Positions 8,372 to 17,224 of a stretch of DNA of 64,000 nucleotides are shown here, piece after piece (position 1 is the stretch's first letter; each line of letters starts with the position of its first letter). The translations under genes and the position numbers were made by a program. Source of the stretch: Rhizobium sp. Leaf371 (lineage in GTDB: Bacteria > Pseudomonadota > Alphaproteobacteria > Rhizobiales > Rhizobiaceae); NCBI RefSeq assembly GCF_001424045.1, contig NZ_LMQB01000001.1, positions 904,083 to 968,082 of the forward strand, read 5' to 3'. A model generated the notes under the pieces. It did no database searches. It was not told the DNA's origin and worked only from the letters and a program-made list of their open reading frames with translations.

Positions 8372-9649
8372 TCAGTGGCCGCCCATGCCGGGTTCCATCT
8401 CCGGTTCGTCGCCCGGGTGGGTGAAGAGCTGGCCGCGTTCGGCCCAGAGCACGGCGAGGATGGTGAAGATGCCGAAAAGGGCGAAGCCGACGAAGAGCGG
8501 GCGCACCGTGCCATCGAACATCTGCCCGATCATGCCGCCGAGGAGCGCGCCGCCGGTGGTCGAGACGAAGCCGGTGACGGCGGTCGCCGTTCCTGCGATA
8601 TGGCCCATCGGTTCCAAGCAGATGGCGGTGAAGTTGGTCGTGATCACGGCGAAGAACATCAGCATGATGCTGAGCATGAGATAGGTGAAGAGGAAGGACG
8701 GCGTGCCGAACAGCGCGACGCCGACGCCCAGCAGCCCGAGCGCCGTGAAGACGATCATGCAGGCGTGGGAAATGCGGCGCATGCCGAAGCGGCGAACGAA
8801 GTAACCGTTGACAAAGTTGGCGACCGCGATGCCGGAGGCCGTGCCGGCAAAGGCGATCGGCAGCCAGTCGCCGAGGCCGTAGACCGTTCCGAAGATCTGC
8901 TGCACCGTGACGATGAAGGTGCAGATGACCGCGGTGAACAGGGTGAGGCCGAGCATGTAGCCGCAGGTGATGCGGTTGGTGAGCACCGTGCGGAAGCCGC
9001 CCGAGATCGCGGCGACCGACAGCGGCAGCCGTTCCGAGACGGGCAGGGACTCACGCATGCGCATGCTCGCCCAGACGAACAGGATGGCGCCGATGACGCC
9101 GAGCAGGATGAAGATCCAGTGCCAATCGGCATAGGTGAGCACGGCCTGGCCGAAGGACGGCGCGAGGATCGGCACCAGCATGAAGACGATCATGATGTAG
9201 GACATCACCCGCGCCATCTCGCGGCCGTCGAAGCAGTCGCGCGTGATGGCAGTGGTGGTGATGCGGATCGCCGCGCCGCCGACGCCCTGCGCGAAGCGAA
9301 AGGCGAGGAGGGCGGTAAAACTTTCCGTCCAGGCGGCGGCGAAGGTCGTGACCGTGAAGATGGCAAGGCCGAGCAGCAGGATCGTGCGTCGGCCGAACGC
9401 ATCCGCCAGGCTGCCGAAGACGAGCTGGGCAAAGCCGAAGCCGAAGAAATAGACGGCGATGACGAGCTGCGCGTCGTTCGGATTTGGCACGTTCAGCGAG
9501 CTGGCGATGTGCGGCAAAGCGGGCAGCATGCTGTCGATCGCGACGGCGATGCTCGCCGTCATCAGGGCGATGGTGACGACGAATTCGCGGAAGCCGAGCC
9601 CGATGCGTTGCGAGCCTTGCGGCAGAGGCGGCGTGGATGAGGTGGACAT
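8372..9649 (-). CDS. Bcr/CflA-type MFS drug exporter (copy 2 of tandem pair)
   Basis: A 425-residue major facilitator with about twelve hydrophobic segments, belonging to the drug:H+ antiporter-1, Bcr/CflA branch. Visible signatures are the motif D1 region near AIDSMLPALPHI, the loop 2-3 motif FGSLADAFGRR and motif C-like helix 5 residues (LVPILAPSFGQ). The C-terminal half carries ICLEPMGHIAGTATA, typical of this branch. The cytoplasmic tail ends in a Met/Glu/His-rich stretch. It is 30 bases downstream of a paralogue on the same strand, so both are probably made from one mRNA that stops at the 8321 hairpin. The substrate is not predictable. Confidence 0.87.
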   Translation of the reverse strand: MSTSSTPPLPQGSQRIGLGFREFVVTIALMTASIAVAIDSMLPALPHIASSLNVPNPNDAQLVIAVYFFGFGFAQLVFGSLADAFGRRTILLLGLAIFTVTTFAAAWTESFTALLAFRFAQGVGGAAIRITTTAITRDCFDGREMARVMSYIMIVFMLVPILAPSFGQAVLTYADWHWIFILLGVIGAILFVWASMRMRESLPVSERLPLSVAAISGGFRTVLTNRITCGYMLGLTLFTAVICTFIVTVQQIFGTVYGLGDWLPIAFAGTASGIAVANFVNGYFVRRFGMRRISHACMIVFTALGLLGVGVALFGTPSFLFTYLMLSIMLMFFAVITTNFTAICLEPMGHIAGTATAVTGFVSTTGGALLGGMIGQMFDGTVRPLFVGFALFGIFTILAVLWAERGQLFTHPGDEPEMEPGMGGH

Positions 9650-9679
9650 ACGGATCTCGATTTCAAAGGTGGTTGCGGC

Positions 9680-10936
9680 TCAGCCGGCGGGGTGGTGGTG
9701 ATCGGAGGAAAACAGGCGTCCCCGCTCGGCCAGAAGCACGAAGAAGAGGCCGATGATCGCGACGGCGAGGAAGCCAAAGGCCAGCGGCGTCACCGTGCCG
9801 TCGAAGGCCTGCCCGATCATGGCGCCGATCAGCGCGCCGCCGATGGTCTGCATGAAGCCGATGACGGACGACGCGGTGCCGGCGACATGGCCGAGGGGCT
9901 CCATCGCCATGGCGTTGAAATTGGCGCCGATCAGGCCGAACTGGAACATCGCGCTGCCATAGAGGATGGCGAACAGCCAGAACGGCAGGAAGCCGGCGGC
10001 GGAAAACAGCGCCCAGAAGGCGCTGGCGACGACGAAGAGCAGAAGCGCGATATGGGACACCCGGTGCATGCCATAGCGGCCGACGAGGCGCGAATTGGTG
10101 AAGGAGGCCACCGCCATCAGGCCTGCGAAACAGGCAAAGACCAGCGGGAAGTAGTTGCCGAGGCCGAAAACGCCGACCATGACCTGCTGGGCCGAATTGA
10201 TGAAGCCGAACAGCGCGCCGAAGATGAAGGAGATCGAGAGCGCATAGCAGAGCGCCGTGCGGTTGCCGAGGACGATGGCGAAAGAGGCGGAAATGCCCTT
10301 GATCGTGAACGGCCGACGGCGATCCGTCGCGAGCGTCTCGGGAAGGTAGATCATGACCAGCACGGTGGCGACGAAGGCATAGACGGAGATGACCAGAAAG
10401 ATCATGTGCCATTCGGCAAAGAGCATGACGAGCTGGCCGATGCTCGGCGCGATGACCGGCACGACCATGAAGACCATCATGACGAGGGACATGACCTCAG
10501 CCATCATGCGCCCGCCATAGATATCGCGGACGATGGAGACGCTGATGACGCGGGTGGCGGCAGCACCCAGGCCCTGCACGAAGCGCAGTGCGAGCAGGGC
10601 GCCGAAGCTCGGCACGAAGACGATGGCGAAGGCGCAGAGCGCGTAGATGAGCAGGCCGGCGATCAGCGGTATCTTCCGCCCGAACCTGTCCGACAGTGGC
10701 CCGAAGAACAGCTGGGCGCTGCCCATGCCGATCAGATAGGAGGTGATGACGAACTGGCGGCTGTTCTCGTCGGCGACGCCGAGGCTCTGCCCGATCTGCT
10801 GCAGGCCGGGCAGCATCATGTCGATCGACACGGCGTTGATCGACATCAGCATGGCCATGATGGCGATGAACTGGCCCTTCGACAATGGCATCGCGATGGC
10901 GGGTTCCGCGGCTACGGGCTCGGTTGTGGACGTCAT
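9680..10936 (-). CDS. Bcr/CflA-type MFS drug exporter (copy 1 of tandem pair)
   Basis: A 418-residue inner-membrane antiporter, clearly paralogous to the next gene. The two share the SIDMMLPGL and AIDSMLPAL block, the FGPLSDRFGR and FGSLADAFGR loop, and the EPLGHVAGTASS and EPMGHIAGTATA segments. ATG 10936 is used because the membrane domain starts soon after and the preceding in-frame codons are Arg/Gly-rich leader-like sequence. The C terminus is His-rich (SSDHHHPAG). The pair may act as separate exporters or, less likely, together. A palindrome about 105 bases upstream (11041-11065) is a candidate regulator site. Confidence 0.86.
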   Translation of the reverse strand: MTSTTEPVAAEPAIAMPLSKGQFIAIMAMLMSINAVSIDMMLPGLQQIGQSLGVADENSRQFVITSYLIGMGSAQLFFGPLSDRFGRKIPLIAGLLIYALCAFAIVFVPSFGALLALRFVQGLGAAATRVISVSIVRDIYGGRMMAEVMSLVMMVFMVVPVIAPSIGQLVMLFAEWHMIFLVISVYAFVATVLVMIYLPETLATDRRRPFTIKGISASFAIVLGNRTALCYALSISFIFGALFGFINSAQQVMVGVFGLGNYFPLVFACFAGLMAVASFTNSRLVGRYGMHRVSHIALLLFVVASAFWALFSAAGFLPFWLFAILYGSAMFQFGLIGANFNAMAMEPLGHVAGTASSVIGFMQTIGGALIGAMIGQAFDGTVTPLAFGFLAVAIIGLFFVLLAERGRLFSSDHHHPAG

Positions 10937-11331
10937 TCTCAAAAGTCCTTCCCTCCCGCCGCTTCGCGGCAGGCGATCCGACAGGCGCACGCGGCGGCGT
11001 CACGCATCGGCCGGATGTTCAGCCATAGGTCGCAGATGATCCCGGGGATCAAGTTTGATCCCGGGCTTAATCCCGAGATCGACAGCCCATAGCGCTTTTC
11101 AACGAAATCTGCCGGAAACCGGCGATGATGGGAGGCATCGCTGCTGTCCCGGTCTGTTTGTGAGGAGGGGTCAACGCGTGATTCGGGACCCGACACATAA
11201 CATATCGCGGCCCCCACGCCTTCGATAGCGCAATCCGGCAACAGATCGGTGACGAATGACCGTCCGCGACCACACGCAGACCGTGTCGAAGGCGAGCTTA
11301 CCGTAAAAGCGCCGATTTCGCGGCAATGTCC
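10937..11331. other. Intergenic region upstream of the exporter pair
   Basis: About 395 bases between the exporter start and the grxD terminator. I see no convincing gene. It holds the palindrome at 11041-11065 and presumably the exporter promoter, but no clear -35/-10 pair. The reading frames through it have no recognisable protein or good ribosome site. Confidence 0.5.
11041..11065. promoter_or_regulatory. Long palindrome upstream of exporter operon
   Basis: CCCGGGGATCAA-GT-TTGATCCCGGG is an inverted repeat of 11-12 bases per arm with a single-base bulge. Its position, about 105 bases before the first exporter gene, suits an operator for a TetR- or MarR-type repressor. It could also form an RNA hairpin in the leader. 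The half-sites are reversed relative to an FNR box (ATCAA first), so FNR is not favoured. No regulator gene is adjacent. Confidence 0.4.
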
Positions 11332-11362
11332 TCAAAACAACGACCCCGGCGCTCGGCCGGGG
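11332..11362 (-). terminator. Intrinsic terminator of the purL-bolA-grxD operon
   Basis: On the minus strand, CCCCGGC-cgagc-GCCGGGG forms a 7-bp GC stem followed by TCGTTGTTTT. It lies 28 bases after the grxD stop and is the only terminator-like hairpin seen in this transcription unit. Confidence 0.7.
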
Positions 11363-11389
11363 ATCGGAGGTCTTCCGGAGAAGGCGGGA

Positions 11390-11725
11390 TCAGGCCGAGG
11401 CTTTGACCTCGACGCCGTTTTCCTGAAGGTGGGTCTGGAGCTCGCCGGCCTGGAACATCTCGCGGACGATATCGCATCCGCCGATGAACTCGCCCTTGAT
11501 GTAGAGCTGGGGAACCGTCGGCCAGTTCGAATAATCCTTGATGCCCTGACGAAGGTCTGCATCCGCCAGCACGTTGACGCCCTTGTAATCCACGCCGAGG
11601 TAATCGAGGATCTGGACGACCTGTCCGGAGAAGCCGCATTGCGGAAACTGCGGGGTGCCCTTCATGAAGAGCACGATGTCGTTGGTCTTGACCTCATTGT
11701 CGATGAAATCGTTGATACCGCTCAT
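11390..11725 (-). CDS. grxD: Monothiol glutaredoxin, Grx4/GrxD type
   Basis: A 111-residue CGFS-type glutaredoxin. The active-site motif is in PQCGFSGQ, and the glutathione-binding residues WPTVPQLY and GGCDI follow. Proteins of this class carry a bridging [2Fe-2S] cluster and pair with BolA to deliver clusters or sense iron. That fits the location directly after bolA. ATG 11725 has AAGGA upstream; codons before it are not conserved. Together with the suf operon later in the window, it belongs to Fe-S metabolism. Confidence 0.95.
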   Translation of the reverse strand: MSGINDFIDNEVKTNDIVLFMKGTPQFPQCGFSGQVVQILDYLGVDYKGVNVLADADLRQGIKDYSNWPTVPQLYIKGEFIGGCDIVREMFQAGELQTHLQENGVEVKASA

Positions 11726-11890
11726 TCTGGAATTCCTTCTCTGTCCCGTTTCAAGGACGGGTGTCGACAAGCCTTCACATAGCATGCCGCCACGCGATTT
11801 TCACCCGTCTCGGCGAAAAAAGGATGGGACCTCCGCATAACCGGTCGAGCCCGTCCCCTGCCTCATGCTGCAGTCTCCGCAGCCGATCCG

Positions 11891-12121
11891 TCAGACCCGC
11901 TTCTGCTTGCTGCGCGCCGCGGTGGTGCGCTTGCGGCTCACCTGTTTCTTCGGCGCCACAGCCTTGACGATCGCGTCCTTGACGAGCTCCGTGACCATGC
12001 CGGTCGGCGTGCGGGCTTGCCGTCTCCTGCGCTTCGTCGCGGTCGTGCCGCTCTTCTTCAGGATCTCCTTCAAGACCCCGTCGACGACGCCCGACATCAG
12101 AAGCTTCATGAGCCCTGCCAT
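11891..12121 (-). CDS. Small basic protein of unknown function between bolA and grxD
   Basis: A 76-residue protein starting MAGLMKLLMSGVVDGVLKEILKKSG, only four bases after the bolA stop. The two short amphipathic helices (residues 4-22 and about 47-60) are separated by a KRRRRQAR cluster. The last 20 residues are Lys/Arg-rich (VSRKRTTAARSKQKRV), like the tails of histone-H1-like or nucleic-acid-binding proteins. I do not recognise the family. Tight spacing within the purL-bolA-grxD unit argues for a real gene. It may bind nucleic acid or a membrane surface; either is a guess from charge alone. Confidence 0.6.
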   Translation of the reverse strand: MAGLMKLLMSGVVDGVLKEILKKSGTTATKRRRRQARTPTGMVTELVKDAIVKAVAPKKQVSRKRTTAARSKQKRV

Positions 12122-12125
12122 CGGC

Positions 12126-12359
12126 TTACTCCGGAACCGAGGTTTGCAGAGCCAGCGCGTGGAGCACGCCGCCCATATTGCCCTGAAGCGCGTTGTAGAC
12201 CATCTGGTGCTGCTGCACGCGACTTTTGCCGCGGAAGGCTTCGGCCACGACTTCGGCCGCGTAATGATCGCCGTCGCCGGCAAGATCGCGGATGGTGACC
12301 TGCGCACCGGGAATGCCGGTCTTGATCATGTCCTCGATATCGCCCGGTTTCATCGCCAT
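12126..12359 (-). CDS. bolA: BolA family protein
   Basis: A 77-residue BolA-fold protein of the short BolA2/YrbA-like type. It has a helix-turn-strand core (GAQVTIRDLAGDGDHYAAEVV) and the conserved segment SRVQQHQMVYNALQG. The histidine in that segment and the upstream DGDHY region supply cluster-ligand candidates. BolA2-like proteins form heterodimers with CGFS glutaredoxins, and grxD is two genes downstream. ATG 12359 is used; the long upstream extension of the frame runs antisense through purL-end sequence and is not conserved. Confidence 0.9.
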   Translation of the reverse strand: MAMKPGDIEDMIKTGIPGAQVTIRDLAGDGDHYAAEVVAEAFRGKSRVQQHQMVYNALQGNMGGVLHALALQTSVPE

Positions 12360-12411
12360 CTGGTGTCCTCCTTGTTCCCATGCCTGCTCGACCCTCGGGT
12401 CGGCAATCGGC

Positions 12412-14643
12412 TTATTCGGTCGCCGGCAATTCGCCGGACATGAAGTCAGGGAACCACGATTCATACGCCTTTTGCAATCTCTCGATCGGAACGGCGCGGG
12501 CAGCGCCGAGCGTGACCGTCGCGCCGCCGGTCTTGCCGATGACGGGGGCGTGGACGCCGCGAACTTCCGCGATTCTCTGGATTTCCTCGACATCGTCGGC
12601 CTTCACCGTGACGACGTAGCGGGCCTGGTCCTCTCCGAAGAAGACGGGGATCGGATCGCGGCCGTCGACTGCGTCGATCACGGCGCCGATATCGGAGGCA
12701 ATGGCCATTTCGGCGATGGCAAGCGCCAGGCCGCCGGACGAGCAGTCATGCACCGCCGTGACGAGGCGATCGCGGATGAGTTCGCGGACCAGATCGCCCG
12801 ACTTGCGCTCAAGTGCCAGATCGACAGGCGGCGGCGGACCGTCGGTGCGACCGTGGATGTCGCGCATATAGACCGACTGGGCGATATGCGTGCCGAGTTC
12901 GACCGGCGCGCCGACGAGGAGGATCGTCTCGCCTTCGGCGGCAAAGCGGATGCGCGCCATCTTCGACCAGTCGTCGATGAGGCCGACGCCGGCAATGGTC
13001 GGGGTCGGCAGGATCGCCTGGCCGTGCGTCTCGTTGTAAAGCGAGACATTGCCGGACACGATCGGGAAATCGAGTGCGAGGCAGGCTTCGCCGATGCCCT
13101 TGATGGCATGAACCAGCTGGCTCATGATCTCGGGCTTTTCCGGATTGCCGAAATTGAGGTTGTCGGTGGCGGCAAGCGGCAGTGCGCCCGTCGCGGTCAT
13201 GTTGCGCCAGCATTCGGCCACCGCCTGCTTGCCGCCTTCGAACGCATCGGCTTCGACATAGCGGGGCGTGACGTCGGAGGAGAAGGCGAGCGCCTTGGTC
13301 GCGTGGCCCTCGACGCGGACAACGCCGGCATCGCCGCCCGGCAGCTGCAGCGAGTTGCCCTGGATCAGCGTGTCATATTGCTCGTAAACCCACCGGCGCG
13401 AGGCATTGTTCGGAGACCCGACGAGCTTGAGCAGGGCGTCGGCGATATCGGCCTGGGGAATGTCGTTTGCGGCCAGCGGGGCCGGAACCTTGGCCGGCGT
13501 CCAGGGGCGGTCGTATTCCGGGGCTTCGTCGCCCAGTTCCTTGATCGGCAGGTTGGCGACTTCTTCGCCCTGGTGCAGAACCCGGAAACGCAGATCGTCC
13601 GTGGTCTTGCCGACGATGGCGAAGTCCAGACCCCATTTGACGAAGATCGCCTTGGCGACCTCTTCCTTGGAGGGTTCGAGCACCATGAGCATGCGCTCCT
13701 GGCTTTCCGACAGCATCATTTCATAGGCCGTCATGCGCTCTTCGCGCACCGGCACCTGGTCGAGGATCAGCTCGATGCCGAGGTCGCCCTTGGCGCCCAT
13801 CTCGACGGCCGAGCAGGTGAGGCCGGCGGCACCCATGTCCTGAATGGCGATCACGGCGCCGGTCTTCATCAGCTCAAGGCAGGCTTCGAGCAGGCATTTT
13901 TCGGTGAAGGGGTCGCCGACCTGGACGGTCGGGCGCTTCTCCTCGATCGATTCGTCGAATTCGGCCGAGGCCATCGTCGCGCCGCCGACACCGTCGCGAC
14001 CGGTCTTGGCACCGAGATAGACGACGGGCAGGCCGACGCCCTTGGCTTCCGACAGGAAGATCGCGTCGGTCTTGGCAAGGCCCGCCGCGAACGCGTTGAC
14101 GAGGATGTTGCCGTTGTAGCGCGCATCGAACTCGACCTCGCCGCCAACCGTGGGAACGCCGAAGGAATTGCCGTAGCCGCCAACGCCGGCCACGACGCCG
14201 GACACGAGATGGCGGGTCTTCGGATGATCCGGCGCGCCGAAACGCAGCGCATTCATGGCGGCGATCGGCCGGGCCCCCATGGTGAACACATCGCGCAGAA
14301 TGCCGCCGACGCCGGTGGCCGCGCCCTGATAGGGCTCGATGAAGGAGGGATGGTTGTGGCTTTCCATCTTGAAGACGACGCAGTCGCCATCGTCGATATC
14401 AACGACGCCGGCATTTTCGCCTGGACCCTGAATGACACGCGGCCCCTTGGTCGGCAGCGTCTTCAACCACTTCTTGGAGGATTTGTACGAGCAGTGCTCG
14501 TTCCACATGGCCGAGAAGATGCCGAGTTCGGTAAAGCTCGGCTCGCGGCCGATCAGATCCAGGATGCGCTGGTATTCATCCGGCTTCAGGCCGTGGGAGG
14601 CAATGAGGTCCGGCGTGATCGGGCGGGCATTTGAGATGGCCAT
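12412..14643 (-). CDS. purL: Phosphoribosylformylglycinamidine synthase subunit PurL
   Basis: Large synthetase subunit of the three-part FGAM synthase (PurL/PurQ/PurS), the fourth step of purine synthesis. It uses ATP and PurQ-derived ammonia to convert FGAR to FGAM. Family blocks include [39 protein letters not shown] (quoted in part), [12 protein letters not shown]-like [11 protein letters not shown], and [14 protein letters not shown]. The length of 743 residues matches the small PurL found with PurS. ATG 14643 is preferred to an ATG two codons earlier. purQ and purS lie 2.6-3.8 kb away on the same strand, separated by unrelated genes. Confidence 0.97.
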   Translation of the reverse strand: MAISNARPITPDLIASHGLKPDEYQRILDLIGREPSFTELGIFSAMWNEHCSYKSSKKWLKTLPTKGPRVIQGPGENAGVVDIDDGDCVVFKMESHNHPSFIEPYQGAATGVGGILRDVFTMGARPIAAMNALRFGAPDHPKTRHLVSGVVAGVGGYGNSFGVPTVGGEVEFDARYNGNILVNAFAAGLAKTDAIFLSEAKGVGLPVVYLGAKTGRDGVGGATMASAEFDESIEEKRPTVQVGDPFTEKCLLEACLELMKTGAVIAIQDMGAAGLTCSAVEMGAKGDLGIELILDQVPVREERMTAYEMMLSESQERMLMVLEPSKEEVAKAIFVKWGLDFAIVGKTTDDLRFRVLHQGEEVANLPIKELGDEAPEYDRPWTPAKVPAPLAANDIPQADIADALLKLVGSPNNASRRWVYEQYDTLIQGNSLQLPGGDAGVVRVEGHATKALAFSSDVTPRYVEADAFEGGKQAVAECWRNMTATGALPLAATDNLNFGNPEKPEIMSQLVHAIKGIGEACLALDFPIVSGNVSLYNETHGQAILPTPTIAGVGLIDDWSKMARIRFAAEGETILLVGAPVELGTHIAQSVYMRDIHGRTDGPPPPVDLALERKSGDLVRELIRDRLVTAVHDCSSGGLALAIAEMAIASDIGAVIDAVDGRDPIPVFFGEDQARYVVTVKADDVEEIQRIAEVRGVHAPVIGKTGGATVTLGAARAVPIERLQKAYESWFPDFMSGELPATE

Positions 14644-14851
14644 GTGCAAGTTCCCTGAGACGTTGGCCGGTTCTTAGCCGAAGCCTGCCCGTCGCGCGAT
14701 AGGAAAATGCCATGGGAATGGCGTGGGATGGCGGGAAATGCGGTTTTTCCAGATCCTGTTTTTGAAGGGCGGCCCGCCGGTCAGACGTCGTCCTGCGGAG
14801 CCGCCCCGGGCCCGGCGGACGAGGCGCATGCGCGCGACGGGCGCATTCGGC

Positions 14852-16261
14852 TTAGCTGGCGCTGTCGTAGCCGGCGACGCCGCCGTCGAGAACGTTCCGG
14901 AGGAGCTGAAACCCCCGTCGGATGTCGTCGCTGCCATGATTGGAGAAGGCGATGCGCGCCCGATGATGCACCTTGTCGGAGCGCCCGGCCTTGAACTCGT
15001 CCTCGCCGTCGATGAGGACTCCGGCGTCGAAGGCGGCTGCCTTGAACGTTCCGGACAGCCAGGGCTCCGGCAATTGCAGCCAGAGGAAAGGGATCTGGGG
15101 CAGGGAGCGGAAGGTATGCCCCTCGAAAATCGCGCGTGCCAGTGTTTCCCGCGCCTGAAGTTCTGCGACGACACGGGTCCGGATCGCCTTCGCCTCACCC
15201 GAGAGAACAAGTCTCGCGGCGCATTCCGCAAGCAGAAAAGCCGTGCCGCCGGTGAGCATCTTGTGGGCGATCTTGACCCGGGCGGCGAAATGGGGCGGGC
15301 AGGACACCCAGCCGCCGCGCACGCCGGGCGACACGGATTTCGACAGGCCGGAGATGACGAAGGTCCGTTCCGGAGCCAGAGAGGCGAGCATCGGCTGCGT
15401 GTCGTTCAACAGGACGCCGTAGATATCGTCCTCGATCACGAGAACATTGTAGCGCCGGGCGAGGTTGGCAATCGTCTCGCGGCGTGCCCGGTCCATCGCG
15501 GCAAGGGTCGGGTTCTGGAGGGTCGGCATGAGAAAGACGACAGCCGGATGCTGCTGCTGGCAGATGCGCTCGAAATCGTCCGGCACGAGCCCCTGCGCGT
15601 CGGTTTCCCCGGCAAGGATGCGCCGGCCCATGAGGCTCAGCGCCCGGGCGACCTGGCTGTAGGTGAGGTTTTCAAACAGGATCCGATCCCCCGGTGCCGT
15701 TACCGCCGTGACGACGGAAACGATGGCGGCATGGGCGCCCTGCGTCACGACGATGCCCTCTGTCTCGGGCGTCCAGCCGGCGCGCGCCATCCAGAGGGCG
15801 CCCGCCTCCTGCCAATGCCCCGGTGCCGAGCGGGTGTAATCCGAGATCTCCGTCGGGTGATCGGCTGCGACCTTTGTCAGGATCGCCTCGATCACGGCGG
15901 CCTGTCCGACATGGGGCGCCCCGGTCGCATCGAATCGCAGCTTGCCGACCGGCGCCTCGAAAGGCTGTGTGCCGGCTAATGATCTGATCCCTCCCGTCGG
16001 CGTATCGGTGTGTGCCTTTCGCTCGCGGACATAGGTTCCCCGCCCGACTTCCCCCGCAACGAGGCCGCGTTCGTGCACGAGAGCATAGGCACGGCTGACC
16101 GTGCCGAGCGTCACGCCGATATCGAAGGCCAGATTGCGTTGGGCCGGAAGCTTTTCACCGGGCGGCAAAGCGCCGCTGTCGATCGCAGCCTCGATGGACT
16201 GCGCGAGCTTGAGATAGAGCGGTCCCTCTCCGGCGGAGAGGTCGGGAAGCCAGTTTGTCAT
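14852..16261 (-). CDS. MocR-family GntR/aminotransferase transcriptional regulator
   Basis: A 469-residue regulator with an N-terminal GntR winged helix (residues 10-80: LYLKLAQSIEAAIDSGAL, LPAQRNLAFDIGVTLGTVSRAYA) fused to a fold-type I aminotransferase domain. The PLP lysine is K308 in SGLSKSVSPGVRGGW, and the upstream NPT and EDDIYG blocks bind PLP. MocR proteins sense PLP or an amine-PLP adduct and usually control a divergent gene. Here the divergent neighbour is a DUF1127 gene, and four ATTGTAT repeats lie between and into it (16285-16386). The minus-strand promoter TTGACA...CATTAT would start RNA within a few bases of the ATG, so the mRNA may be nearly leaderless. Confidence 0.9.
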   Translation of the reverse strand: MTNWLPDLSAGEGPLYLKLAQSIEAAIDSGALPPGEKLPAQRNLAFDIGVTLGTVSRAYALVHERGLVAGEVGRGTYVRERKAHTDTPTGGIRSLAGTQPFEAPVGKLRFDATGAPHVGQAAVIEAILTKVAADHPTEISDYTRSAPGHWQEAGALWMARAGWTPETEGIVVTQGAHAAIVSVVTAVTAPGDRILFENLTYSQVARALSLMGRRILAGETDAQGLVPDDFERICQQQHPAVVFLMPTLQNPTLAAMDRARRETIANLARRYNVLVIEDDIYGVLLNDTQPMLASLAPERTFVISGLSKSVSPGVRGGWVSCPPHFAARVKIAHKMLTGGTAFLLAECAARLVLSGEAKAIRTRVVAELQARETLARAIFEGHTFRSLPQIPFLWLQLPEPWLSGTFKAAAFDAGVLIDGEDEFKAGRSDKVHHRARIAFSNHGSDDIRRGFQLLRNVLDGGVAGYDSAS

Positions 16262-16386
16262 GGTGACAATAATGACATTGTCTGATTGTATTTGTCAATT
16301 GTATCTATTGCTCAGTACCAGAGTTTCCGCCATCCGAGGATTACGATCATGGCACCCCAGAGCTATAACAATACAATTGATACAAT
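16262..16386. promoter_or_regulatory. Divergent control region with four ATTGTAT repeats
   Basis: ATTGTAT occurs at 16285-16291 and 16298-16304 (13 bases apart). Its reverse complement ATACAAT occurs at 16371-16377 and 16380-16386 (9 bases apart). The first pair lies across the probable mocR promoter (minus-strand TTGACA at 16293-16298, CATTAT at 16269-16274). The second pair lies just inside the DUF1127 coding sequence. MocR/GntR proteins commonly bind paired repeats, so these are candidate sites for the adjacent regulator. The stretch is strikingly AT-rich for this genome. Confidence 0.5.
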
Positions 16387-16624
16387 ATATCCAGATGGTT
16401 TTGAGCGCGAACGATTGTTCCGCTCGAGCGGCGATATGCTGTCCGCCACGGGACCGGTCGGACCCGGAATTTTCGCGCGTGTCTGGGAAAGGCTCGCCCA
16501 TTGGCCGATGAAGCGCGCGGGACGGCTGGTGCTCAGGGACCTGACGGACGATCAGCTGAACGATATCGGCCTAACGCGCTGGGATATCCGCGCGGAGCTC
16601 GAAAGGTCGGCTTTCATCAAGTAG
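16349..16624 (+). CDS. DUF1127 small protein
   Basis: A 91-residue protein whose C-terminal half is a DUF1127 domain (LVLRDLTDDQLNDIGLTRWDIRAEL), a short arginine-containing helical motif common in alphaproteobacteria. Small DUF1127 proteins have been linked to carbon and phosphate physiology in Agrobacterium, but the molecular role is unsettled. The N-terminal half is unrelated to the domain and contains the Asn/Thr/Ile-rich stretch NNTIDTI encoded by the ATACAAT repeats. ATG 16349 follows CGAGGA at 16335-16340. It is divergent from, and probably controlled by, the mocR gene. Confidence 0.75.
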   Translation: MAPQSYNNTIDTIYPDGFERERLFRSSGDMLSATGPVGPGIFARVWERLAHWPMKRAGRLVLRDLTDDQLNDIGLTRWDIRAELERSAFIK

Positions 16625-16770
16625 ATGGCTTTTCAGCGGCGTGAGGCTTTGCTCGCACGGTTCCGTGCAAGCCGACAGTCTGCCAGACGGAAACGGGGCA
16701 GCGGCGCCCCTACGGGCTACGCCGAGACGTTACTTGCTGTGCGAATGGCTCGATGCGCGCGATCGTGCGC

Positions 16771-17160
16771 TCAGCAGCCTTTGTCGCCGGCCATCCAGCG
16801 CTTGATGTCGCCCGTCATACGGGTGCCGACCGGTTCGCTGAACAAGGGGCCGAAGGCGTCGACCTTGGCCGGATGGCCCTCGGCCTGGATGACCGCGAGC
16901 GGGCGGGCTTCCGGATTGTTGCGCTTGACGAGCAGGATGCGCGGGCGGCCCGAGAAGGAATTGAGTTCCGGTGCGAGGCGATAGGGCTTGAAGGCGGCAT
17001 CGCCCGACTTGAACCAGCAGGCATTGGCGCTGATCGCGATGCGTTCCATCGTCGGCAGTGCTGCGACATTGCGCACCGGCGCGGGTGCAGGTGCCGACTG
17101 GCAGCCGGAGAGGAGCGCCGCGATGGCGGCAGCGATGGAGGACAGGCAGGCAGGATTCAT
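16771..17160 (-). CDS. Predicted lipoprotein, conserved-looking, unknown function
   Basis: A 129-residue protein with a type II signal peptide: MNPACLSSIAAAIAALLSGC, lipobox LLSGC with C20 as the lipidated cysteine, followed by an Ala/Pro spacer. The mature domain has ISANACWFKSGDAAFKPYRLAPELNSFSG and a terminal TRMTGDIKRWMAGDKGC segment. The two cysteines (in ANACW and at the very end) could form a disulfide. I do not recognise a named domain. It begins 64 bases after purQ on the same strand and may be the last gene of that operon. Serine at +2 suits outer-membrane sorting only by general lipoprotein rules. Confidence 0.7.
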   Translation of the reverse strand: MNPACLSSIAAAIAALLSGCQSAPAPAPVRNVAALPTMERIAISANACWFKSGDAAFKPYRLAPELNSFSGRPRILLVKRNNPEARPLAVIQAEGHPAKVDAFGPLFSEPVGTRMTGDIKRWMAGDKGC

Positions 17161-17224
17161 CGCTGGGTCTCGGAAATGGGCCGGATCGTCCGGCAGCAGT
17201 GTCGGAAGGGATCGCGGCCGGGAA

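Noticed and set aside
11041-11065. Palindrome read as an FNR/FnrL box
   Set aside because: Half-sites are in the reverse order (ATCAA-GT-TTGAT) and spacing is two, not four.
7901-11092. Two long plus-strand frames opposite the exporter genes
   Set aside because: Asp/Glu/Gly/Arg-rich shadows of membrane-protein genes; no ribosome site or family match.
12292-14634. 780-codon open frame opposite purL
   Set aside because: It is antisense to a certain gene; long shadow frames are normal in G+C-rich DNA, and the product is low-complexity, charged and unlike any family.
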